Part shown: positions 1 through 5,025 of the stretch, in pieces
How positions within the stretch are numbered: the stretch's first letter is position 1
Layout of the letters: each line of letters starts with the position of its first letter
DNA from: Clostridia bacterium
GTDB taxonomy: Bacteria; Bacillota_A; Clostridia; Oscillospirales; CAG-272
Direction of reading: 5' to 3'
Length of the DNA stretch: 5,091 bases
Assembly (NCBI GenBank): GCA_017395725.1
Contig: JAFQOB010000188.1
Span: 1 to 5,091, forward strand
Made by a program: the position numbers and the translations under genes
Notes under the pieces: model-generated
What the model saw: the letters and a program-made list of their open reading frames with translations, nothing else
Database searches by the model: none
Told to the model about the DNA's origin: nothing

Positions 1-110
1 GCTTCTATATAGTTTCCTGTTTTTTTCAGACAGAAGTAAAACAGTTTTTCCATATAGTTTTCTACAAATTCATTGATAAGCTTATCACGCGTTTCGTTTG
101 CTTCTTGCAT
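1..110 (-). CDS. RNA polymerase sigma factor, sigma-70/ECF type (N-terminal fragment, cut by window edge)
   Basis: Only the first 36 codons are present, and the gene continues beyond base 1. The start ATG (108-110) is preceded by a strong Shine-Dalgarno AAAGGAGG (118-125) at 7-nt spacing, which fixes the start. The translation begins MQEANETRDKLINEF and continues with YMEKLFYFCLKKTGNYIEA. This alternation (Y..KL..FCLKKTGN..EA) resembles the start of sigma region 2 in small sigma-70/ECF factors of Clostridia, where 'A.DL.QE' would come next. Such proteins bind core RNA polymerase and recognise promoters. No anti-sigma partner or target is visible here. The gene lies downstream of nrdG on the same strand, but its own promoter (177-205) and the hairpins in between suggest separate transcription. 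The assignment rests on a short N-terminus, so another regulator remains possible. Confidence 0.6.
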   Translation of the reverse strand, partial: MQEANETRDKLINEFVENYMEKLFYFCLKKTGNYIE

Positions 111-176
111 TTTCTCTCCTCCTTTCATTCATATAGTGTGGTGATTTTTAATCTGCTGACAAGATTGTTTGAAAAT

Positions 177-205
177 ATTATATCATTAAATTGTTAAAAG
201 GTAAA
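177..205 (-). promoter_or_regulatory. Promoter for the sigma-factor gene
   Basis: On the minus strand a TTTACC -35 (200-205; 4 of 6 matches to TTGACA) is followed after 17 bp by a perfect TATAAT -10 (177-182). Transcription would start near base 170, giving a leader of about 60 nt before the ATG at 110. The promoter begins just past the edge of the palindromic repeat (213-313), so the sigma gene does not depend on nrdDG transcription. Confidence 0.6.
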
Positions 206-212
206 GATTCAA

Positions 213-313
213 TCCCTCTCAGTCTTTTGCTTCGCAAAATCCAGCTCTCCCGGAGGGAGAGCCAAAGAAGCCTCTCCCTCCGGGAGAGGTGTCGCGAAAG
301 CGACGGAGAGGGA
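213..313. repeat. Palindromic intergenic repeat built from four hairpins (MITE/REP-like)
   Basis: The ends are imperfect inverted repeats: TCCCTCTCAGTC (213-224) against GACGGAGAGGGA (302-313), with one mismatch over 12 bp. Inside are four hairpins in a row: a 6-bp stem with TTC loop (225-239), an 8-bp stem with GGA loop (244-262), an 8-bp stem with TCC loop (271-289), and a 5-bp stem closed by a GAAA tetraloop (291-304). The two middle hairpins are near reverse complements of each other, so the whole element can also fold as one long stem. From memory, similar GC-rich elements ending in CTCTCC/GGAGAG recur between genes in Oscillospiraceae. There is no coding capacity for a transposase, so if mobile it is non-autonomous. 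Confidence 0.75.
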
Positions 314-325
314 GAATACACACCA

Positions 326-355
326 AAAGGGGACTTTTTTCAAAAAGTCCCCTTT
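326..355 (-). terminator. Strong hairpin ending the nrdD-nrdG operon, overlapping the nrdG stop
   Basis: A perfect 14-bp stem (326-339 with 342-355) carries the core GGGGACTTTTT/AAAAAGTCCCC with almost no loop. Read on the minus strand it is followed only by TTTTGG, so the U-tract is partly inside the stem. On the plus strand it is followed by TTTGTTTCT, so it may act in both directions. It lies at the 3' end of nrdG and covers the final codons and the stop. The downstream 213-313 element may reinforce termination or protect the transcript end. Confidence 0.65.
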
Positions 356-870
356 GTTTCTACTACACTATTTGATTTTAATGATTCTTTAACGTTGATA
401 ATACGTTGATTTGACGAGCCACGAAATTTCAGTGAAATATCTTTTAGTTCTTCAACAAATTCGCCGTCTACCAGTGTGTCTATCAAAGACAGCATTTCGA
501 GTGTCGTATCTGTAAATGCTCTTGATTCTTTTTTTCCTGTAAGCTCTTCAAACGTATATCCCGAATAACACCAAATATTTTTTTCGGGCAGTTCTTGTCT
601 TATCCTTTTTAGCAGGTTGACAAGAACTTTTTGATTTTCCGGTTCAAAAGGCTCGCCACCGAGCAAAGATAAGCCCTCGATATAGCTTGGTTTCAGAGCT
701 TCGATTATCTCAGCTTCGGTCTCTGCGGTATATTCCTTACCATAGCAGAAGTTCCACGTATCCGGATTAAAGCACCCTTTGCAGTGGTGGGTACAGCCTG
801 ATACAAACAGGCTGACTCTAACTCCCGTACCGTTCGCAACGTCTGTCTTTTTTATTTCGCCGTAAAACAT
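340..870 (-). CDS. nrdG: Anaerobic ribonucleoside-triphosphate reductase activating protein (radical SAM)
   Basis: NrdG uses S-adenosylmethionine and a [4Fe-4S] cluster to generate the glycyl radical on NrdD, switching on anaerobic dNTP synthesis in the cytoplasm. The cluster motif CTHHCKGC supplies Cys26, Cys30 and Cys33 (CX3CX2C), and LLGGEPF (69-75) is the SAM-binding GGE motif. FRGSSNQRIINV near residues 149-160 is the typical end of the family. The protein has 176 residues, slightly longer than many NrdG proteins (E. coli about 154). The last roughly 12 residues (KSNSVVETKGTF) look like an added tail, partly encoded by the terminator hairpin. The start ATG lies 1 nt after the nrdD stop (TGA-T-ATG). 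No good Shine-Dalgarno precedes it, only a purine run about 13-20 nt upstream, so translational coupling to nrdD is likely. Confidence 0.96.
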   Translation of the reverse strand: MFYGEIKKTDVANGTGVRVSLFVSGCTHHCKGCFNPDTWNFCYGKEYTAETEAEIIEALKPSYIEGLSLLGGEPFEPENQKVLVNLLKRIRQELPEKNIWCYSGYTFEELTGKKESRAFTDTTLEMLSLIDTLVDGEFVEELKDISLKFRGSSNQRIINVKESLKSNSVVETKGTF

Positions 871-871
871 A

Positions 872-3049
872 TCAGAGGTGCAACACTCTTTCTTTTATCT
901 CTTGTGTTCTGCCTTGATTCCAATACTGTGTACCGATATAACCGCAGGTTCTTCTTGCAACGTTCATCTTATTCTGGTCGGTATTACCGCACTTGGGGCA
1001 TTTCCAGATAAGCTTATTATTCTCGTCATTTTCGATAAGAATCTCGCCGTCATATCCGCATTCCTGACAGTAGTCGCTCTTGGTGTTCAGCTCGGCATAC
1101 ATAATATTATCGTAAATAAACTGCATAACCGATATAACCGCCTCAAGATTATCCTGCATATTGGGAACCTCAACGTAGGAAATAGCACCGCCGGGGGAGA
1201 GAAGCTGGAATTTTGATTCTATCTTCAATTTTGTAAACGCATCAATATCCTCTGTTACGTGGATATGGTAGCTGTTTGTAATATAGCTCTTATCGGTAAC
1301 TCCCTTTACAATACCGAAGCGGTTCTGCAAGCATTTAGCAAACTTATAGGTCGTACTTTCAAGGGGAGTGCCGTAAAGCGAATAGTCAATATTTTCGGCA
1401 GCCTTCCATTTTGCAGTATATTCATTGAGCTTCTTCATAATCTCAAGCCCCAATGCTTCGCCCTCGGGCTCGGTAAGCTTCTTGCCGTTAAGAGCCATAA
1501 CGCATTCCCAAAGTCCTGCATATCCGAGAGAGAGGGTACTGTATCCGCCGTGCAGATACTTATCTATCTTCTCGCCCTTCTTAAGTCTGAGCAATGCTCC
1601 GTGCTGCCAAAGAATAGGTGCGGCATCAGATGTTGTACCTGTAAGTCTTTCGTGTCTGCACTGCAAAGCCTTATGACAGAGCTCCATTCTTTCGTCAAAT
1701 ATTTTCCAGAACTCGTTCATATTGCCCTTTGCGGAAAGACCGATATCAACAAGGTTTACAGTAACAACGCCTTGATTAAATCTTCCGTAATATTTGGGTT
1801 TACCGTTTTCGTCCAAGTAAGGTGTAAGGAAGCTGCGGCAACCCATACATGTATAGCAGTTACCGTTACCGTTTTTGTCAACCTTATTCTGAAGCATAAT
1901 CTTTTCGGAAATATAGTCGGGTACCATTCTCTTTGCGGTACACTTTGCGGCAAGCTTGGTAAGATAGAAATAAGGTGTGCCTTCCTTAATGTTATCCTCT
2001 TCAAGTACGTAGATAAGCTTGGGGAAAGCGGGGGTTACCCAAACGCCGTCTTCGTTCTTAACCCCCTGGTATCTCTGCAGCAGCACTTGCTCTATAATAA
2101 GAGCCAAGTCCTTCTTTTCTTCCTCGTCTTTTGCCTCGTTCAAATACATAAAGACGGTAACGAAGGGCGCTTGTCCGTTCGTTGTCATCAGTGTTACTAC
2201 CTGATACTGTATAGTTTGAACTCCGCGGCTTATTTCTTCCATAAGACGTCTTTCGACGATGGTATTAATCTGTTCTTCGGTTGGTGTAATTCCAATAAGT
2301 GCGTTTTCTTCGAGTACGCTCTTGCGAATCTTGTTTCTTGATATCTTAACGAAAGGCGCAAGGTGTGTAAGGCTGATGCTCTGACCGCCGTACTGGTTAC
2401 TTGCAACCTGTGCTATAATCTGTGTCGCAATATTACAAGCGGTTGAAAAGCTGTGGGGCTTCTCAATCTTAGTACCGCTTATAACTGTGCCGTTCTGGAG
2501 CATATCTTCAAGGTTTACAAGGTCGCAGTTATGCATTCTCTGTGCGTAGTAGTCGGAGTCATGGAAGTGGATAATACCTTCCTTATGAGCCTGTACGATA
2601 TCCTGAGGCAAAAGTATTCTGTCGGTAATGTCTCGGCTTACTTCGCCTGCCATATAGTCTCTCTGTACGCTGTTTACTGTGGGGTTCTTGTTGGCATTTT
2701 CCTGCTTAACCTCTTCGTTCTTGCAGTCAATAAGAGAAAGGATTCTCTCGTCTGTGGTGTTTGCCTTTCTTGCAAGTGAACGGATATATCTGTACTTAAT
2801 ATAGTTTCTTGCAACGTTGTATGCGCCGTGCTTCATTATTTCACTTTCGACCATATCCTGTATCTCTTCAACGCCAAGTGCACGGCCGAGCTTTTCGCCC
2901 TCGCCTCTTACGTGTAGCTCAATAGCGTCAATATACGGTGTAGACAGTCTTTCGTTTTCGGGAACTGTCTGGTTTGCTTTTGCTATAGCCTTTCTTATCT
3001 TATCGCCCTCGTAAACCACTTGGGCTCCGCTTCTTTTTATAATGTTCAT
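872..3049 (-). CDS. nrdD: Anaerobic (class III) ribonucleoside-triphosphate reductase, large glycyl-radical subunit
   Basis: NrdD reduces ribonucleoside triphosphates to dNTPs without oxygen, using a glycyl radical installed by NrdG. The 725-aa length is normal for the family. Residues 1 to about 95 form an ATP-cone (IIKRSGAQVVYEGDKIRKAI), the allosteric dATP/ATP switch. The catalytic barrel includes HNCDLVNLEDML (Cys175), ATQIIAQVASNQYGG (208-222) and the loop CYTCMGCRSF, whose Cys404 is probably the thiyl-radical cysteine (family inference). A zinc site is formed by Cys661/Cys664 and Cys684/Cys687 (CQEC and CPKC). The glycyl-radical motif RTCGYIG places the radical on Gly703 by analogy with RVSGY in pyruvate formate-lyase. 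The start ATG is preceded by AAAGGAGA (3055-3062) at good spacing. It is the first gene of an operon with nrdG and has NrdR operators in its promoter. All expected residues are intact. Confidence 0.98.
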   Translation of the reverse strand: MNIIKRSGAQVVYEGDKIRKAIAKANQTVPENERLSTPYIDAIELHVRGEGEKLGRALGVEEIQDMVESEIMKHGAYNVARNYIKYRYIRSLARKANTTDERILSLIDCKNEEVKQENANKNPTVNSVQRDYMAGEVSRDITDRILLPQDIVQAHKEGIIHFHDSDYYAQRMHNCDLVNLEDMLQNGTVISGTKIEKPHSFSTACNIATQIIAQVASNQYGGQSISLTHLAPFVKISRNKIRKSVLEENALIGITPTEEQINTIVERRLMEEISRGVQTIQYQVVTLMTTNGQAPFVTVFMYLNEAKDEEEKKDLALIIEQVLLQRYQGVKNEDGVWVTPAFPKLIYVLEEDNIKEGTPYFYLTKLAAKCTAKRMVPDYISEKIMLQNKVDKNGNGNCYTCMGCRSFLTPYLDENGKPKYYGRFNQGVVTVNLVDIGLSAKGNMNEFWKIFDERMELCHKALQCRHERLTGTTSDAAPILWQHGALLRLKKGEKIDKYLHGGYSTLSLGYAGLWECVMALNGKKLTEPEGEALGLEIMKKLNEYTAKWKAAENIDYSLYGTPLESTTYKFAKCLQNRFGIVKGVTDKSYITNSYHIHVTEDIDAFTKLKIESKFQLLSPGGAISYVEVPNMQDNLEAVISVMQFIYDNIMYAELNTKSDYCQECGYDGEILIENDENNKLIWKCPKCGNTDQNKMNVARRTCGYIGTQYWNQGRTQEIKERVLHL

Positions 3050-3121
3050 TTAATTCTCCTTTGTATCTTCGTCTTTCCCTTAACTTTTGGTAATCCTAAT
3101 CTTTCCCTATTTGGTTTGTAT

Positions 3122-3151
3122 ATTATAACACACACAATATATAGATGTCAA
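3122..3151 (-). promoter_or_regulatory. Consensus sigma-A-type promoter of nrdD-nrdG
   Basis: On the minus strand a perfect TTGACA -35 (3146-3151) and a perfect TATAAT -10 (3122-3127) are separated by 18 bp. A TGT directly before the -10 gives an extended -10. Transcription should start near 3115, giving a leader of about 65 nt. An NrdR box fills the spacer, so the promoter is intrinsically strong but well placed for repression. Confidence 0.85.
3132..3147 (-). promoter_or_regulatory. NrdR box, promoter-proximal (between -35 and -10)
   Basis: ACACAATATATAGATG matches 13 of 16 positions of the NrdR-box consensus as I recall it (aCaCwAtATaTwGtgt). It covers the spacer of the nrdD promoter and the last two bases of its -35. 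NrdR is the zinc-finger/ATP-cone repressor of ribonucleotide reductase operons; its own gene is not in this window. Bound NrdR here would block RNA polymerase directly. Confidence 0.85.
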
Positions 3152-3163
3152 TAGTTTAAGCAA

Positions 3164-3179
3164 TCACTATATATTGTGT
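3164..3179 (-). promoter_or_regulatory. NrdR box, promoter-distal
   Basis: TCACTATATATTGTGT matches 15 of 16 consensus positions and is the better of the two boxes. It begins 32 bp from the proximal box, close to three turns of B-DNA, so both would be on the same helix face, as is usual for paired NrdR sites. It lies just upstream of the -35. Together the boxes form a perfect 15-bp inverted repeat (3130-3144 with 3167-3181). Confidence 0.88.
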
Positions 3180-3280
3180 GTTGTGGGCGGTCGGCGAAAA
3201 GTATAAAGGGGCGGGAGAAAGTGGGAAAAAGGCTGATTTTATGTGGTTTTTTTGGAATTGACAGACAAGTATTTATAACG

Positions 3281-3308
3281 AAAAAAGTCGTCGGTTTACA
3301 CCGACGAC
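3281..3308 (-). terminator. Rho-independent terminator of the AbrB-like gene
   Basis: A perfect 9-bp stem (3287-3295 with 3300-3308; GTCGTCGGT/ACCGACGAC) with a 4-nt loop is followed, on the minus strand, by six T residues (3281-3286). The U-tract exists on this strand only, so it terminates the leftward transcript from 3403-3645 and insulates the nrdD promoter. It lies about 94 nt beyond the stop codon. Confidence 0.88.
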
Positions 3309-3402
3309 ACAATATGTAGAAGAAAAATTTTTTTTAGAAAAACACGTAATAAATTAGAGTGTTAAACTGTTGATAATGCACATAAAAATATAAAGGAGTG
3401 TA

Positions 3403-3645
3403 TTATTCGTTCTTCAGTTCCTCGAGGCAGTTCTTACATATAAGCTTTCCTTTGAAATATGTGATATCATCTGCATTACCGCAGAACAGACAAGCGGGTT
3501 GATACTTCTTCAAAATAATCTTGTCCTCGTCAGTAAAAATTTCGATAGAATCACTTGTAGAAATTTCCAAAACGTTACGGAGCTCAATCGGTATTACAAA
3601 TCTGCCGAGAGAGTCAATTTTTCTTACTATACCTGTAGATTTCAT
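3403..3645 (-). CDS. AbrB-family transition-state regulator with Cys4 zinc-ribbon-like tail
   Basis: Residues 1-48 (starting MKSTGIVRKIDSLGRFVIPI and ending IILKKY) are very close to the swapped-hairpin DNA-binding domain of Bacillus AbrB, including the GRFVIPIELR core. AbrB-type proteins are dimeric or tetrameric DNA-binding regulators of the switch from growth to stationary phase and sporulation. The C-terminal part differs from Bacillus AbrB: residues 52-73 have CLFC and CKNC pairs (Cys52, 55, 70, 73; CX2C-X14-CX2C), suggesting a small zinc-binding or multimerisation module. I recall the same layout in many clostridial AbrB homologues. The 80-aa length is complete, with the ATG preceded by AAAGGGGAA. 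It is monocistronic, with its own promoter (3693-3721) and terminator (3281-3308), and divergent from spmA. It could also be named SpoVT/AbrB-like, but the SpoVT GAF domain is absent. Confidence 0.9.
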   Translation of the reverse strand: MKSTGIVRKIDSLGRFVIPIELRNVLEISTSDSIEIFTDEDKIILKKYQPACLFCGNADDITYFKGKLICKNCLEELKNE

Positions 3646-3692
3646 GATTAAATTCCCCTTTTTTTAATAATAATTCTGCTAATTTCTATGAT

Positions 3693-3721
3693 ATTCTACC
3701 ATAAATATTATAATTTGTCAA
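3693..3721 (-). promoter_or_regulatory. Promoter of the AbrB-like gene
   Basis: On the minus strand a perfect TTGACA (3716-3721) is followed after 17 bp by TAGAAT (3693-3698), with TGG just upstream giving an extended -10. Transcription would start near 3686, about 40 nt before the ATG. The -35 is only 35 bp from the spmA start codon, so a protein bound here could affect both divergent genes. AbrB proteins often repress their own gene, but I cannot define an operator in the A/T-rich sequence. Confidence 0.8.
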
Positions 3722-3756
3722 TATTTTCCAATAAATAATTTTAGGAGTTTTTTGTT

Positions 3757-4335
3757 ATGATAGGCAAAATATGCGGTCTCATTTGCGTATTATCGTTTAT
3801 ATTCGGTCTTGTTACCGGAAACGTCGGTCAAATGAGCGAGGCGATATTCGATGGGGCTTCCAGTGCCGTCTCTTTAACAATATCGTTAATCGGAACAATG
3901 TGTCTGTGGAACGGTATTATGCGGGTGGCTTCTGCTTCGGGGTTAATTGAAAGGTTTTCGAAGATTATGGCACCGTTGCTGAAGTTTCTATTTCCCGATG
4001 CCTACCGCAAAAATAACGGTCTGGGAGAAATTGCGGTAAGTATAAGTGCAAATATATTTGGAATAGGGAACGCCGCAACGCCGTTGGCTATTAAGGCTAT
4101 GGAAAGGTTACAGCAAAATAACGATAATAAAACTGTAGCTTCAAACGATATGGTTATGTTTACGGTTTTGGGAACGGCGTCCTTGGATTTGTTTCCGACG
4201 ACACTTATCGCTCTCAGGCAAACTGCGGGGAGTGCTAACGCCGTAGAGGTAGTCGTGCCTATATGGATATGTTCGTTTGTTACGGCGGCTTTAGGTGTTA
4301 TTTTAGTCAAGATATTTTGTTTGCGAAGGACATAA
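3757..4335 (+). CDS. spmA: Spore maturation protein A (Gate-domain membrane protein)
   Basis: The 192-aa protein matches SpmA in length (about 196 aa in Bacillus subtilis) and pattern. It has a hydrophobic N-terminal helix (about 4-23), the segment LWNGIMRVASASGL (50-63), the highly conserved NIFGIGNAATPLAIKAM (99-115), FPTTLIALR (146-154) and a C-terminal membrane helix (about 165-187). SpmA and SpmB are membrane proteins of the nucleoside-recognition/Gate family needed for proper spore core dehydration and heat resistance; the transported or sensed molecule is unknown. The ATG is preceded by AGGAG (3743-3747) at 9-nt spacing. It is followed by spmB after 48 bp. The B. subtilis partner dacB is not upstream; the divergent AbrB-like gene is there instead. 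I found no convincing sporulation sigma-factor promoter, although TATAAT at 3709-3714 could be a -10. Confidence 0.94.
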   Translation: MIGKICGLICVLSFIFGLVTGNVGQMSEAIFDGASSAVSLTISLIGTMCLWNGIMRVASASGLIERFSKIMAPLLKFLFPDAYRKNNGLGEIAVSISANIFGIGNAATPLAIKAMERLQQNNDNKTVASNDMVMFTVLGTASLDLFPTTLIALRQTAGSANAVEVVVPIWICSFVTAALGVILVKIFCLRRT

Positions 4336-4383
4336 TATAATATATATAATAAAATAGGAAGGAAATTTTCGGAGAGAACACGA

Positions 4384-4902
4384 ATGTATGCAGTATCAAA
4401 GTTAATAGTCCCGTTGGTTTTAGCGTTAACGGGATTGGGAATGTTTTTTTCAAAGAAAGATTTGTTTACCGAGTTTACACTTGGGGCGAAGGAGGGAATG
4501 AAAACGGCGGTGGGGCTGTTGCCCACTTTGGTGGCTCTTATATCTGCTATTGCAATGTTTAATGCAAGTGGGGCTGCCGATGCTTTGGCAAAGTTTCTTG
4601 CACCTATGGGGAATAAAGTTGGTATACCGTCGGAAATAATCCCTCTTATACTTGTCAGACCGTTATCCGGTGGAGCATCTACCGCTTTGATTGCCGATAT
4701 TTTTGAAAAATACGGTGCAGACAGCTTTGCTTCGCGGTGTGCTTCGGTTATTGCAGGGTCATCAGATACCCTTTTGTACATAATTTCGGTCTATTTTGGG
4801 GCTGTAGGGGTCAAAAAAACACGTGGAACGGTCCCTGTTGCCTTTATTGTGGCGTCTTTTTGCGTTATTTTGGCCGTTCTTTTGTGCAGAATCTTCTTTT
4901 AA
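4384..4902 (+). CDS. spmB: Spore maturation protein B (Gate-domain membrane protein)
   Basis: The 172-aa product matches SpmB (178 aa in B. subtilis). It has an N-terminal membrane helix (about 5-22), GAKEGMKTAVGLLPTLVA (34-51), IPLILVRPLSGGAST (86-100), YGADSFASRCAS (110-121) and GSSDTLLYIISVYFGAVG (125-142), then a C-terminal membrane helix (about 149-170). These conserved blocks separate SpmB from SpmA. It is thought to act with SpmA in the forespore or mother-cell membrane during spore core dehydration; the exact substrate is not known. GGAGAG (4371-4376) precedes the ATG at suitable spacing. The 48-bp gap from spmA is very A/T-rich and the genes are probably cotranscribed. No terminator hairpin is visible between its stop and the next promoter at 4991. 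Confidence 0.94.
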   Translation: MYAVSKLIVPLVLALTGLGMFFSKKDLFTEFTLGAKEGMKTAVGLLPTLVALISAIAMFNASGAADALAKFLAPMGNKVGIPSEIIPLILVRPLSGGASTALIADIFEKYGADSFASRCASVIAGSSDTLLYIISVYFGAVGVKKTRGTVPVAFIVASFCVILAVLLCRIFF

Positions 4903-4990
4903 TTGGCTATATTTGTGCATAATGTCAATAAAAATGGTTAAAAATAGGAAAAAGTTCTACAAATATGATAGAGAAAAATATGTAAAACTA

Positions 4991-5019
4991 TTGCAATTAT
5001 GGGGAGATTATGATATAAT
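4991..5019 (+). promoter_or_regulatory. Strong extended -10 promoter for a downstream transcript
   Basis: TTGCAA (4991-4996; 4 of 6 matches to TTGACA, with the strong TTG) is followed after exactly 17 bp by a perfect TATAAT (5014-5019). TGA directly upstream supplies an extended -10 TGn. Transcription would start near 5026. No start codon with a ribosome-binding site follows within the window, which fits a long leader RNA. Confidence 0.75.
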
Positions 5020-5025
5020 CATAAG

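Larger units (their letters stand above)
3050..3402. other. Gene-free interval of 353 bases between nrdD and the AbrB-like gene
   Basis: From left to right it holds the nrdD leader (3050 to about 3115; ribosome-binding site AAAGGAGA at 3055-3062), the nrdD promoter with two NrdR boxes (3122-3179), a G/A-rich stretch with no recognisable element (3181-3280), the terminator of the AbrB-like gene (3281-3308), and the roughly 94-nt A/T-rich 3' untranslated region of that gene. The nrdD leader contains AGGGAAAGA twice on the minus strand (3072-3080 and 3100-3108). I see no riboswitch and no believable small ORF. Confidence 0.7.

Noticed and set aside
213..313. CRISPR array or tRNA-like element
   Set aside because: There are no regularly spaced direct repeats with unique spacers and no tRNA arms. 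The structure is fully explained by inverted repeats.
191..409. Open frame of 72 codons on the plus strand through the palindromic repeat
   Set aside because: The translation is the low-complexity product of the repeat (Ser/Arg/Leu-rich) and runs into the antisense of nrdG. There is no ribosome-binding site.
1259..2341. Open frame of 360 codons on the plus strand, antisense to nrdD
   Set aside because: It has a GTG start without a ribosome-binding site, a Cys/Ile/Leu-rich translation with no recognisable domain, and lies wholly inside the well-supported nrdD gene. It is a shadow of nrdD codon usage.
3258..3279. TTGACA and TATAAC on the plus strand as a possible promoter
   Set aside because: The spacer is only 10 bp, and no plus-strand gene follows before the oppositely oriented AbrB-like gene.
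3686..3714. Sporulation (sigma-E-like) promoter for spmA
   Set aside because: CATAAATA (3700-3707) only partly matches a sigma-E -10, and no -35 sits at the right distance. I could not support it.
4002..4781. Open frame of 259 codons on the minus strand across spmA and spmB
   Set aside because: It spans two well-supported genes and the gap between them, lacks a ribosome-binding site, and matches no known family.
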